A DNA stretch of 64,000 bases. It comes from Rhodospirillales bacterium (GTDB lineage Bacteria; Pseudomonadota; Alphaproteobacteria; Micavibrionales; Micavibrionaceae). This document shows, piece after piece, positions 50,043 through 58,796 of this stretch; positions within the stretch are counted from its first letter, which is position 1; each line of letters begins with the position of its first letter. Below the pieces are notes generated by a model, which was given only the letters and a program-made list of their open reading frames with translations, was not told the origin of the DNA and searched no databases. Location: NCBI GenBank assembly GCA_020638285.1, contig JACKIV010000002.1, forward strand, positions 1-64,000, in the 5' to 3' direction. Both the position numbers and the translations under genes were made by a program.

Positions 50043-50933
50043 TCAAAATGCCGTGGCAGCAACCATTTCGAGCAAATAGTTCCGAAAAACGCCTATTCTT
50101 ATGGAATCGCGGCGCTCCTCCGGATAGACGAAATACATGGGGATGCCCGGATGCGTGATTTCGGGCAGAATCGGCGTCAGATCCTTGTTTTCGCGCACCA
50201 GCCAGGATGGCAAGGCTGCAATGCCCATCCCCGCGCGCACAGCGTTAAGAGTCCCGTGTATCGAATTAATCATCAAGCTGTCCGGATGATCTTCAGGCGT
50301 CATCTCCGCCACGCGGAACAGCCAGTTCGGGTCCGGAAACGGCGCGGGAATCCCCGGCGGATAGCCAATTAAGGTATGGTTTTTCAAGTCATTCGGGCCT
50401 TGCGGAAGGGACCGGGACTTAAGATAGGACTTCGCCGCGCAAATCTGAAACCCGATGGTGGACAGATGCCGTTGAATCAATTCGGGGTGATCCGGCTTGT
50501 ACAGGCGGATGGCGGCATCTGCCTCTCGCAACCCAAGATTGTATATCCGGTCATCCAGCAAAAGAGTGAGACGGATACCCGGATGGGCAGTATGAAACCC
50601 CTTCAGGCGAGGAGCCAGCCATGTCGAGCCGATAAATTCCGCGACTGTGACGCTCAAATTCCCATCCGGACTTTGGCGCGAGTCGGATAATTGCCCTTCA
50701 ACCATGGCCAGTTTGGCAAAAATTTCCTGCGCCGAGCGGGCCAGAAGTTCGCCCTGTTCCGTCAGAATCAACCCGCGCGCATGGCGCGTGAACAACGCCA
50801 CGCCGAGACTTTCCTCAAGGGTGCTGATCTGGCGCGAGACGGCGGACTGACTCAGTCCCAGAGCCTCGCCCGCGTGGGTGAAGCTTCCGGCCTGCGCAAC
50901 GGCGTGAAAAACCCTGAGTCGATCCCAGTCCAT
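50043..50933 (-). CDS. LysR-family transcriptional regulator
   Basis: A 296-residue LysR-type regulator. N-terminal winged helix: DWDRLRVFHAVAQAGSFTHA and LGLSQSAVSRQISTLEESLG, then a linker helix and a periplasmic-binding-like effector domain (residues 90-296). The target is unknown. It stands 48 bp from trxB on the same strand but downstream of it, so it could be cotranscribed with trxB. Confidence 0.9.
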   Translation of the reverse strand: MDWDRLRVFHAVAQAGSFTHAGEALGLSQSAVSRQISTLEESLGVALFTRHARGLILTEQGELLARSAQEIFAKLAMVEGQLSDSRQSPDGNLSVTVAEFIGSTWLAPRLKGFHTAHPGIRLTLLLDDRIYNLGLREADAAIRLYKPDHPELIQRHLSTIGFQICAAKSYLKSRSLPQGPNDLKNHTLIGYPPGIPAPFPDPNWLFRVAEMTPEDHPDSLMINSIHGTLNAVRAGMGIAALPSWLVRENKDLTPILPEITHPGIPMYFVYPEERRDSIRIGVFRNYLLEMVAATAF

Positions 50934-50980
50934 CCTTTACCATCTCTTTTTCCCGAGTCAAAAGCAAGAGGCCCGGATCA

Positions 50981-51919
50981 TCACCCATGCCCCGACAAAA
51001 ACCGGTCGGCTTCCAGCGCGGCCATGCATCCCATGCCCGCCGCCGTGACGGCCTGACGATAGACCTTGTCTTTGACGTCGCCCGCCGCGAACACTCCCGG
51101 GACCGAGGTCGCGGTTGAATCCGGCGCGGTCAGGATATACCCGGCGGAATCCATGTCGATCTGCCCCTTGAACAGGGCGCTCGCCGGATCATGCCCGATG
51201 GCGATGAAAACGCCGTGGACGGGCAGGTCCGTCTTGTCTCCGGTTTTCAGATTTTTCAGGCGCAGGGCGGTCACGCCCGCATCGTCGCCCAGAATCTCTT
51301 CCACCGCGCTGTCCCACACAACGGCAACTTTCGGGTTGGCGAACAGGCGGTCTTGCGCGATTTTTTCGGCGCGCAGGGAATCGCGGCGGTGTATCAATGT
51401 GACTTTGGAGCAGAAATTTGTCAGAAACAAAGCCTCCTCCACGGCGGAATTCCCTCCGCCCACCACGGCCACTTCTTTTCCACGAAAGAAAAACCCGTCG
51501 CATGTGGCGCAGGCCGACACGCCCCGGCCCCGAAAGGTGATCTCGGACGGCAGACCCAGCCAGCGGGCTTTCGCGCCGGTGGAAATGATGAGCGTGTCGC
51601 CCGTGTAGGTGTCGCCCGAATCTCCGCTTGCGACAAACGGACGGGCCGACAGATCGACTTTGGTGATAAGGTCGGAAACCATGGTCGTTCCGACATGTTC
51701 GGCCTGCGCCTTCATCTGCTCCATCAACCACGGACCCTGAACGGCGGCGGCAAAACCGGGGTAGTTTTCAACATCCGTTGTAATCATTAACTGGCCGCCC
51801 GGCTCCATCCCCTGAACCAGAAGCGGGGAAAGCCCCGCCCGAGCCGCATAAATCGCCGCCGTGTACCCGGCGGGACCGGACCCGATGATGAGGACTTTTG
51901 TGTGGATGGCGTTGGTCAT
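50981..51919 (-). CDS. trxB: Thioredoxin reductase TrxB
   Basis: TrxB passes electrons from NADPH through FAD to thioredoxin. The 312-residue product has the FAD site IIGSGPAGYTAAIYAARAGL at the start, the redox pair SACATCDG (about residues 133-140), the NADPH site VVGGGNSAVEEALFL and the end FAAGDVKDKVYRQAVTAAGM. Length and all motifs are standard. Confidence 0.96.
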   Translation of the reverse strand: MTNAIHTKVLIIGSGPAGYTAAIYAARAGLSPLLVQGMEPGGQLMITTDVENYPGFAAAVQGPWLMEQMKAQAEHVGTTMVSDLITKVDLSARPFVASGDSGDTYTGDTLIISTGAKARWLGLPSEITFRGRGVSACATCDGFFFRGKEVAVVGGGNSAVEEALFLTNFCSKVTLIHRRDSLRAEKIAQDRLFANPKVAVVWDSAVEEILGDDAGVTALRLKNLKTGDKTDLPVHGVFIAIGHDPASALFKGQIDMDSAGYILTAPDSTATSVPGVFAAGDVKDKVYRQAVTAAGMGCMAALEADRFLSGHG

Positions 51920-51985
51920 GGGAACTCCGTTATCATAATGTCATTCAGAGGTGGAAGCTTGATCCTTCAAGTCTTCTGTCTATCC

Positions 51986-52945
51986 TTAAAGCCCCTTTCT
52001 GCCAAGGAGTCTTCTTCGAATCTCTGTTGCCACGATGTCCGCATCGTTCAAGGGGGGCGGGGGCCAGTGCGTTTCAACGCTTCCGGTAAAAGGCCGAACC
52101 CGGTTTTGATCCAGCAAAGACCGATGAAAGGCTTCCAGCCTCCGGGTCTGACCCTCCAGCGTAATCATATAGACCGGCTTTCCCGTGGTGCAGCTTTCTG
52201 AAATCATCGACACGCTGTCGGAGGTTACAGCGATGGCATCCGCCCAGCCGAGGAGCCCAAAATAGGGGTTTTGTCCTTTCCCATCCCAGAAATACACATG
52301 ATTGTCCGTCATTTCCCGGCGCAGCAGAGCTGTATTGTCCAGCCCCGTTCGCCGCGAAGCCGTCATCAGGGTCGATCCGCCGGAATTTTTCAGAAATGAT
52401 TTAAGATGATCGATCAGACGCGCCGTAACATCGGCAGTCATGGCCACGCGCCGCGTGCTGCCTCCAATCAGAACAGCCAGACGGGGAGCGGGAAAAGATT
52501 CGAATTCCGGAAAATCTTTCCGCGCCTGCGTCAATCGCGCTGCACTCACCCGATTCGGCGCCCCGGCCGTAACGATCACATTGGAACCACGCGCCGGATC
52601 ATGCGCCGGAACAGCCAGAAGGTCGAAATGATGTGCGGAAATGCGCGGATCCTGAATCTGGACAACGAAAGTCCGCCCGCCGGAGTGCTTTTTAACGTGC
52701 AGCGCCGCCGCTGCCGCCTTGCGCCCCGATGCGATCAGCAAATCCGGCCAGGGCGGCTCCAAAGGCGGGACAAAACTCCAGTCTCTCGTCAATCCAAGCC
52801 ACGGCGAGAGGCTTTTCCATGGCTGGCGCAGCGCAATGGATTTTACTTCTGGTGCTACGCCCAGCGCCTCGGCCACGCCCAGACATTGATTCAGCGTCCC
52901 GGCAAGCCCGGTTTCGGTAACAATCCAGCATGTTTCCGGAATCAT
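51986..52945 (-). CDS. ELM1/GtrOC1 family protein (nucleoside-diphosphate-sugar epimerase-like)
   Basis: A 319-residue protein of the mitochondrial-fission ELM1 family (older DUF1022), common in Alphaproteobacteria. Conserved parts: CWIVTETGLAGTLNQCLGVA at the start, LLIASGRKAAAAALHVKK, RLAVLIGGSTRRVAMTADVT, and the end GWADAIAVTSDSVSMISESC with TGKPVYM, similar to glycosyltransferase nucleotide-binding folds. The bacterial role is unclear; an envelope-sugar role is likely. ATG 52945 is preceded by AGGGGG; 53041 is another possible start. Confidence 0.85.
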   Translation of the reverse strand: MIPETCWIVTETGLAGTLNQCLGVAEALGVAPEVKSIALRQPWKSLSPWLGLTRDWSFVPPLEPPWPDLLIASGRKAAAAALHVKKHSGGRTFVVQIQDPRISAHHFDLLAVPAHDPARGSNVIVTAGAPNRVSAARLTQARKDFPEFESFPAPRLAVLIGGSTRRVAMTADVTARLIDHLKSFLKNSGGSTLMTASRRTGLDNTALLRREMTDNHVYFWDGKGQNPYFGLLGWADAIAVTSDSVSMISESCTTGKPVYMITLEGQTRRLEAFHRSLLDQNRVRPFTGSVETHWPPPPLNDADIVATEIRRRLLGRKGL

Positions 52946-53039
52946 GGCATGCGCCCCCTGAATGTGATCTTTTTGTGAAAACAAGGAAAAGACTTGCCTC
53001 AAGACTCTGGATGCCTGTATATCAACATCGGTCTTTCTC

Positions 53040-53537
53040 ATGCAAGGGTCCGGAGTCTTCGTGAATCGCTTCAGACTTGACAGAATCGATTTGAAAATTC
53101 TGAACGAGCTTCAGAACGAAGGGCGCGTGACCAATGTTGCGCTGGCCTCTCGCGCCGGAATTTCCGCTCCGCCCTGTCTGCGTCGCGTGCGTGCGCTGGA
53201 AGAAGCCGGATTCATCAAGGGATACCACGCGCTTCTTGACGGACCTGCGCTTGGCTATACGGTAACGGTTTTTGCGCAGGTGAAACTGGCCAGTCAGGCC
53301 GAACCCGATCTGACAAAATTCGAGGCGCTCGTCAATGGCTGGCCGATGGTCCGTGAATGTTACATGCTCGCCGGAGAAACAGATTTTCTTTTGCGTGTGG
53401 TTGCGCGCGACTGGGATGATTATCAGCGATTTCTGACCAGGGAACTAACCGCCGCGCCCAACGTGTCGTCCGTGAAGTCAGCTCTTTGCGTGCGCAGCGC
53501 CAAGGAACTCCCCGGCGTTCCTCTCGCGGATCGTTGA
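53040..53537 (+). CDS. Lrp/AsnC-family regulator
   Basis: A 165-residue regulator with the Lrp pattern: RLDRIDLKILNELQNEGRVT, then SRAGISAPPCLRRVRALEEA (helix-turn-helix) and a RAM effector domain (ECYMLAGETDFLLRVVARDW, DYQRFLTRELTAAPNVSSVK). Amino acids usually act as ligands. A GTG at 53061 could be the true start, which would leave the usual short leader before the first helix. Divergent from the ELM1 gene, so it may control that gene too. Confidence 0.9.
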   Translation: MQGSGVFVNRFRLDRIDLKILNELQNEGRVTNVALASRAGISAPPCLRRVRALEEAGFIKGYHALLDGPALGYTVTVFAQVKLASQAEPDLTKFEALVNGWPMVRECYMLAGETDFLLRVVARDWDDYQRFLTRELTAAPNVSSVKSALCVRSAKELPGVPLADR

Positions 53538-53928
53538 TTGTCCCTCTCTAGGTTTTAAACCTTCGGCTTCATCCGGAAAAGGCTTTAGCCGTATTTTTTT
53601 AACACAGAGAACGCGGAGAAGACGCAGAGGTCACAGAGAGACGCTGTTCTCCGTGCCTTCTCTGTGTCCTCTGTGTCCTCTGTGGTGAATCTTTTCTTTC
53701 TTTTTTTTAAGGCTTCCAGCCTTTTTCGAACCTACCGGCTTCAGCCGATAGTGGTTCAGTTTGTTCGCTCTGTTCAATTCCGAAAATTCTCTGTAAATTG
53801 TTTCGATGATTTACGTCATGCTAATATGAGGAGCATAGGATGGTATAAGAAATACGGAAAATAATATCCGGAAAGCGTAAAGACCATAACGGCAAAAAAA
53901 CGCGATAAAAAACAGAGGGTGGGACAAA
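53538..53928. other. Intergenic region upstream of the RTX gene
   Basis: About 390 bp with no supported gene. It contains the palindromic repeat at 53602-53687 and, next to the RTX gene, AT-rich promoter-like sequence. Confidence 0.4.
53602..53687. repeat. ACACAGAG palindromic repeat
   Basis: AACACAGAGAACGCGGAGAA ... CTCTGTGTCCTCTGTGTCCT: inverted CACAGAG/CTCTGTG units that can fold into a long hairpin. This kind of short element is common between genes in proteobacteria. Confidence 0.65.
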
Positions 53929-56900
53929 ATGACGCAAGGAATCTCCTATGATTCTTCGACGAAAACCTATGTCGTAAAGACCTCCGCACAGACCGCAGAC
54001 ATCCAGACCATCATTGATGCAGCGGGCGCCGGGTCGACGATTCTGTTTTCGTCCGGGGAACATCATCTGACCCAGGAACTACAGATCCGTCGGGGCGATA
54101 TCTCGATCAAGGGAATGGGCGAAGGCCAGACAACGCTGGTTATCGAACCAGGCGGCTCGCGGCTGGACGGCATTCTCATCAAGGGAGGAAATGCGGACTG
54201 GAACGGCGATGTGTCGGGCAATGTCACTGCCGGGACGCATACCCTCACGCTGGCATCCACAACGGGGCTGCGCGCCGGAGACGTTCTGCATGTCTATGAA
54301 GCCAACACAAGCGCGTTTATGCATTCGGGACTCTACGACAACATTATCAACAGCGAATACGTCAAGGATAACCCCTTGCGTGAAAGTCTTGTCGAAATCG
54401 CATCCATCAATGGAAAGGTGGTGACGCTCAAACACGCCATCGCCTATGACATGGACGCCGGTCTGGCGAAGGTCGAGCGCGTTCCGGTTCTGGACAATGT
54501 GAAACTATCCGATTTCTCGGTCACGTATGATCTGCCCGGAACCCCGAATGCGGAGTCTTTCACCAACACGCATATGGAACTGGACAATACGAGCGCCATC
54601 AGCATCGGTATGACAAGGGGTGTTGAAGTTGACAACATCACGATTTTTAATGCCGCGTCTCACGGGCTTGAACTGCGCGGGAGCCTTGAGGCTCATGTGG
54701 ATGGCTTGACGGTCGACGGCGCATGGAACAAGGGCGGCGAGGGGAACGGTTATGCACTCCATCTGGCCGAGACGTTTTACGGCACGTTTGAAAATCTGAC
54801 GCTCGTGAATACGCGTCACGCCGTCGTGTTTTCGAGCTGGAATGCCGAGGCTTATAACACGGTGGATGTGGACTATACCAACCGGGACATCAATTTCCAC
54901 GGCAGCCCGGACCATTCCAATACCGTGATCGTTCAGAACATGGAATATCGCGGTGGAAATCAGTGCTGGAGCCCCGTTTCTACAGGCAGCGATATCCATC
55001 CCTATACGGACGTGGACCAGAACACAGTCCTGTTCGGCTTCGTGACGGGCAGTGAAAAGGACGACCGGATGAGTGCGCTCGACAGCGGCGGGACGCTGTA
55101 TGGACGGGCGGGAGACGATACGTTGACCGGTGGAAAAGGCGCGGACTTCCTTCAGGGCGGCGAGGGGAATGATATCCTGTACGGGAACGGCGGCGCGGAT
55201 GTTCTGTATGGCGGCGTTGGTGACGATGTCATGGATGGCGGCGGCGGAGCGGATCGCTTTGTCCGGTTCTATGGAGACGGCGCGGACACAATCAACGGAT
55301 TTGAAGCCGGAACGGGGCGGGATACAGTCGATCTGCGCGGCTATTACGGCGTTCAAAGCTTTGAGGATCTGAATCTCGTTCAGTCAGGAAGAGACACAGA
55401 GGTTATTCTGCACCGTTCCGGCTCTTTCGTGGACATGCTCACGCTGCACGACGTGCAGGCGAGCGATCTGCGGGCCGGAAACTTCCTGTTCCATGACGAC
55501 CAGCCCGCAGAGTCCGTTTCTGTCGTTTTGTCAACGGCATCGGATTATGTGAGGGGCAGTGATGGTGCGGATATTCTGACCTCCAGAATCAGCGCTCTGA
55601 ATACAGACGATGATGTTGATCTGGGGGCGGGTCAGGATGTCCTGGTCATGGATACGACCAGTTTTACGCTGGACACGAGAATTCTGTCCGGTTTCCGGGG
55701 ACTGGATGCCATTGACGCGAGAAACACAACCGGAGCGAAGTTCATCCTTGATGATGGCATTATAGACCAGACGGATTCAGGGACATTGACCCTTCTGAGC
55801 GGCGCAAACGGGATCGCGCGACTGGATACCTCCGCTGTCTCGGGTGCGCACGATGTGACGATCTCCGGATCGGGGCTTGTTGCACTGGCCAACGTGATGG
55901 GCAACGTCCTGACCCTCAGCGATCTGTTCAAAGGCAGTGTTGAGGGAGGAAAGTACGATGACTCTTTTACCTTGCGCGGCGGGGGCATGAGTATTGATGC
56001 AGGCGCAGGAGATGATTATTTCGTGGTGCGCAGCGCACTTGATGTCCTCACCACCATGAAAGGCGGCGAAGGCAACGATCTGTTTTCCTTCGTTGTGGAT
56101 GCGCTTGGCTCGTCCGTGCGTGTGCAGGGTGGAAGCGGGTTTGACGAGTTGCGCTTTACGCCTGCCGTGAACGTGACGCTGGGCGACGTGGCGGGGATCA
56201 GCGGAATCGAGCGTCTGTCCTTCAAGAGCGCAGGCAGCTTCGTCGCCCTGACGGACAAGATGTTCGGGGCGGGTGCGCTGGAAATCCGGGGACATGACGA
56301 TCTGGTGGGTATGCGGGTAGATGTTTCCGACCTCAAAGAGACCCATGTGGTCGAATTGGGAAAATCCGCGAATCTGACCGTGAGCGGAACACATAATGGA
56401 AATGTGCAGTTTGTAATCGGCGAGGATGCGACAGGCTATCTGTCGGCCAGCGCCTCGGCGGATGTGATTACAGGCAGCACACATGCAGACCGGATTCTGG
56501 GCAATGCCGGCGACGATAAAATCACCGGCGGCGGCGGAAAGGATACACTGACCGGAGGAGCCGGACGGGATACGTTCTTCCTGACGCGCGGAGACGGATC
56601 GGACACCATCACGGACTTCCAGACCGGATCGGGAGGTGACAAGGTCGATATGACCGGATTCTATCAATTCCGGAACTTCGGGGAAATTCGCGATGCCATG
56701 GTTCAGGAGGGACTCAACACCCGCCTGATGCTGGGCGCAAAAGAGACGCTGTTGTTCAAAAATACAGAGATTGCCGATTTCAGGGCGGAGAATTTCTCGA
56801 TGAACAATGCCGTCGTGATGGATGTGACGGTCCGGACAAGCTCCGGCGCAGATCGGATCATCACCGGCGCCGGATCGGATACGGTCAATGTCTGGACGTC

Positions 56901-58224
56901 CAACCTGTCCTCGGATGATATATTCGATCTGGGCGCAGGAACGGATATGCTTCAGATTCGTACCGTTGGAAACTATACGTTCGACTCAAATCTGTTTTCC
57001 CTGATCCGGGGCATAGAGATTCTGGACGTTTCGACGACGAGTGGAACTCCGCGCCTGATCTTGTCCGATGCCATGGTGGATGGAAGCGACACGGACAGAC
57101 TTCTGGTCCTCTTCGGCGCAAACGGACTTAACCTGAACACGGGAGATGTCGCGGAAACTCACGATGTCACCCTGCGCGGCGGCGGGACCGTGAGACTGGC
57201 CGACGGGGCAAACAACCGCGTCAGCATCGACGCAAACCAGACTCTGGTTGTCGCGGGCGGAACGGGCGATGATTATATCCGTATTCGCGGCGGTGAAGTG
57301 ACGGCTTCGGGAGGTACGGGTGACGATATCTTCTCGGTGACAGGCAGCGGGCATTTCGTCCTGAGCGGCGGCGCCGGAAACGATGTGTTTCAAATGTCCA
57401 ACGCGGGCGGCGCAGCAGGCCAGACCATACAGGGCGGAAGCGGTTATGATGATTTGCGCCTGTACGACAGCGCAAATCTGACGCGGTCCGATTTGTCCAA
57501 TGTCACCGGAATTGATCGGATTCGCCTGTATCAGGACGCCAACAGCCTCGATATCGGGGAGACGGTATTCGATGGCCGTCTGGAGATCGAAGGTGACGGA
57601 TCGCGGCACGATGTGTGGATCAACATCTCGGATTTCGATCCGGGTGATACGCTGGTCGTCGGGGGTAATCTGGACGTCACTCTTTCGGGACATGCCGGAT
57701 CGACCTATCGGATTGAAACCACCAGCGCAACCAACGGATCTATCTATGGAACCGAAGGCAACGATCTGTTCACGGGGGGGTCGGCAGCAGATCGCCTGTA
57801 CGGCATGGATGGCATGGACGTTCTGCTGGGCGGAAACGGAAACGACCGTCTGGATGGCGGAAACGGAGATGATATCCTGAACGGGGGCAGAGGCGCGGAC
57901 GTTCTCACGGGTGGCCTGGGGAATGACGTCTTTGTCTATACCCACATGAACGAGATCGGCGATATCATCACGGACTTTGGACACAGCCCGGGAGATCGGG
58001 ACACCGTGGATCTGACGGCCCTGTTCGACGCCAACAAGCTCGGCGCTCTGGATACGGCGGGAGCCTTCGCGCAAGGATTTCTGTCTCTGCGTCAGTCCGG
58101 CGCGGACGTTCAGCTTTATGTCGATCTGGACGGCGCGGCAAGAGTCAAACATGCTGAAACGCTTGTCCTGACTTTTGACGACGTCTCCCTGTCGCACATT
58201 GCCCAGAGTCAGATCGTCGTCTAG
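53929..58224 (+). CDS. Large RTX protein with N-terminal beta-helix, type I secreted
   Basis: A 1431-residue acidic protein. Residues 1-350 form a right-handed parallel beta-helix of the pectate-lyase type (DIQTIIDAAGAGSTILFSSG; HGLELRGSLEAHVDGLTVDG). Calcium-binding GGxGxDxLxG repeats follow in three blocks, at about 375-440, 840-890 and 1275-1330 (GGEGNDILYGNGGADVLYGG is one example). The last 100 residues (GNDVFVYTHMNEIGDIITDF) match the C-terminal signal of type I secreted proteins. The N-terminal domain may bind or cleave polysaccharide. No secretion genes are in the window. Confidence 0.88.
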   Translation: MTQGISYDSSTKTYVVKTSAQTADIQTIIDAAGAGSTILFSSGEHHLTQELQIRRGDISIKGMGEGQTTLVIEPGGSRLDGILIKGGNADWNGDVSGNVTAGTHTLTLASTTGLRAGDVLHVYEANTSAFMHSGLYDNIINSEYVKDNPLRESLVEIASINGKVVTLKHAIAYDMDAGLAKVERVPVLDNVKLSDFSVTYDLPGTPNAESFTNTHMELDNTSAISIGMTRGVEVDNITIFNAASHGLELRGSLEAHVDGLTVDGAWNKGGEGNGYALHLAETFYGTFENLTLVNTRHAVVFSSWNAEAYNTVDVDYTNRDINFHGSPDHSNTVIVQNMEYRGGNQCWSPVSTGSDIHPYTDVDQNTVLFGFVTGSEKDDRMSALDSGGTLYGRAGDDTLTGGKGADFLQGGEGNDILYGNGGADVLYGGVGDDVMDGGGGADRFVRFYGDGADTINGFEAGTGRDTVDLRGYYGVQSFEDLNLVQSGRDTEVILHRSGSFVDMLTLHDVQASDLRAGNFLFHDDQPAESVSVVLSTASDYVRGSDGADILTSRISALNTDDDVDLGAGQDVLVMDTTSFTLDTRILSGFRGLDAIDARNTTGAKFILDDGIIDQTDSGTLTLLSGANGIARLDTSAVSGAHDVTISGSGLVALANVMGNVLTLSDLFKGSVEGGKYDDSFTLRGGGMSIDAGAGDDYFVVRSALDVLTTMKGGEGNDLFSFVVDALGSSVRVQGGSGFDELRFTPAVNVTLGDVAGISGIERLSFKSAGSFVALTDKMFGAGALEIRGHDDLVGMRVDVSDLKETHVVELGKSANLTVSGTHNGNVQFVIGEDATGYLSASASADVITGSTHADRILGNAGDDKITGGGGKDTLTGGAGRDTFFLTRGDGSDTITDFQTGSGGDKVDMTGFYQFRNFGEIRDAMVQEGLNTRLMLGAKETLLFKNTEIADFRAENFSMNNAVVMDVTVRTSSGADRIITGAGSDTVNVWTSNLSSDDIFDLGAGTDMLQIRTVGNYTFDSNLFSLIRGIEILDVSTTSGTPRLILSDAMVDGSDTDRLLVLFGANGLNLNTGDVAETHDVTLRGGGTVRLADGANNRVSIDANQTLVVAGGTGDDYIRIRGGEVTASGGTGDDIFSVTGSGHFVLSGGAGNDVFQMSNAGGAAGQTIQGGSGYDDLRLYDSANLTRSDLSNVTGIDRIRLYQDANSLDIGETVFDGRLEIEGDGSRHDVWINISDFDPGDTLVVGGNLDVTLSGHAGSTYRIETTSATNGSIYGTEGNDLFTGGSAADRLYGMDGMDVLLGGNGNDRLDGGNGDDILNGGRGADVLTGGLGNDVFVYTHMNEIGDIITDFGHSPGDRDTVDLTALFDANKLGALDTAGAFAQGFLSLRQSGADVQLYVDLDGAARVKHAETLVLTFDDVSLSHIAQSQIVV

Positions 58225-58280
58225 AGTCTGTCAATGACAAAAAGTCCGAACGGTGAAAGGGGGACGAAAAAACATTTTAC

Positions 58281-58616
58281 TCATTGCGCAGATGTCTGCT
58301 CTAACGATTTTATAATGTGAGACGCAAGAACCTTTCCAGCCTCGGACAGGTTTTCCCGGCGCATGAGGGCAACTTCGGAACCAGCAAGTTTGGGCAATCT
58401 GATCTGGCTCTTTAGCGGCAGGATCCCCTCCGGCACCATGTTCGCGGGGCGTAGACAACCGCCATCAGCCGCAGTGGTTTGTGACAGGCTTTTCCGTCCG
58501 TGATATTGACTGATTGCAGCGGCAAACCCGATCAATCCCGTCATGATCGCCGACAGCACATCAAGAGGGAAAAAGCTGATTCCATATTTTTGACCCTTTT
58601 TAGCACTCTTACCCAT
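58281..58616 (-). CDS. Small hypothetical protein
   Basis: A 111-residue product starting MGKSAKKGQKYGISFFPLDV, with one possible membrane helix (VLSAIMTGLIGFAAAISQY). No family recognised, and the ribosome-binding site is weak. It lies convergent to the RTX gene, 57 bp from its stop. Could be a small envelope protein or not a gene. Confidence 0.4.
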   Translation of the reverse strand: MGKSAKKGQKYGISFFPLDVLSAIMTGLIGFAAAISQYHGRKSLSQTTAADGGCLRPANMVPEGILPLKSQIRLPKLAGSEVALMRRENLSEAGKVLASHIIKSLEQTSAQ

Positions 58617-58796
58617 TAAAGGCCAAGCATAAGGGAACGGGAGTCGACAAGAGAAGCGATTGGTTTAAATGTAATCTATGAGTTTTTTAAATTCTGCATC
58701 AGTTTAAGGGAAGAACATTACTTGACAAAAGGCTCTGGAATCGGCTATTCCATAAACCTTAATCCAGCGTTCGTCTAGAAAAAGGAGAGGGGGGGA
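58617..58796. other. Promoter region of the prepilin-VWA gene
   Basis: About 180 bp, AT-rich in the middle, ending in the strong AAAGGAGAGG site of the next gene. No gene is seen. Confidence 0.4.

Noticed and set aside
56986..58197. A 403-residue open frame antisense to the RTX gene, with two more of about 290 residues at 54505-55356 and 55777-56667
   Set aside because: They mirror Asp/Gly-rich repeat coding on the plus strand, have no domain pattern or ribosome-binding site, and the RTX gene is clearly real.
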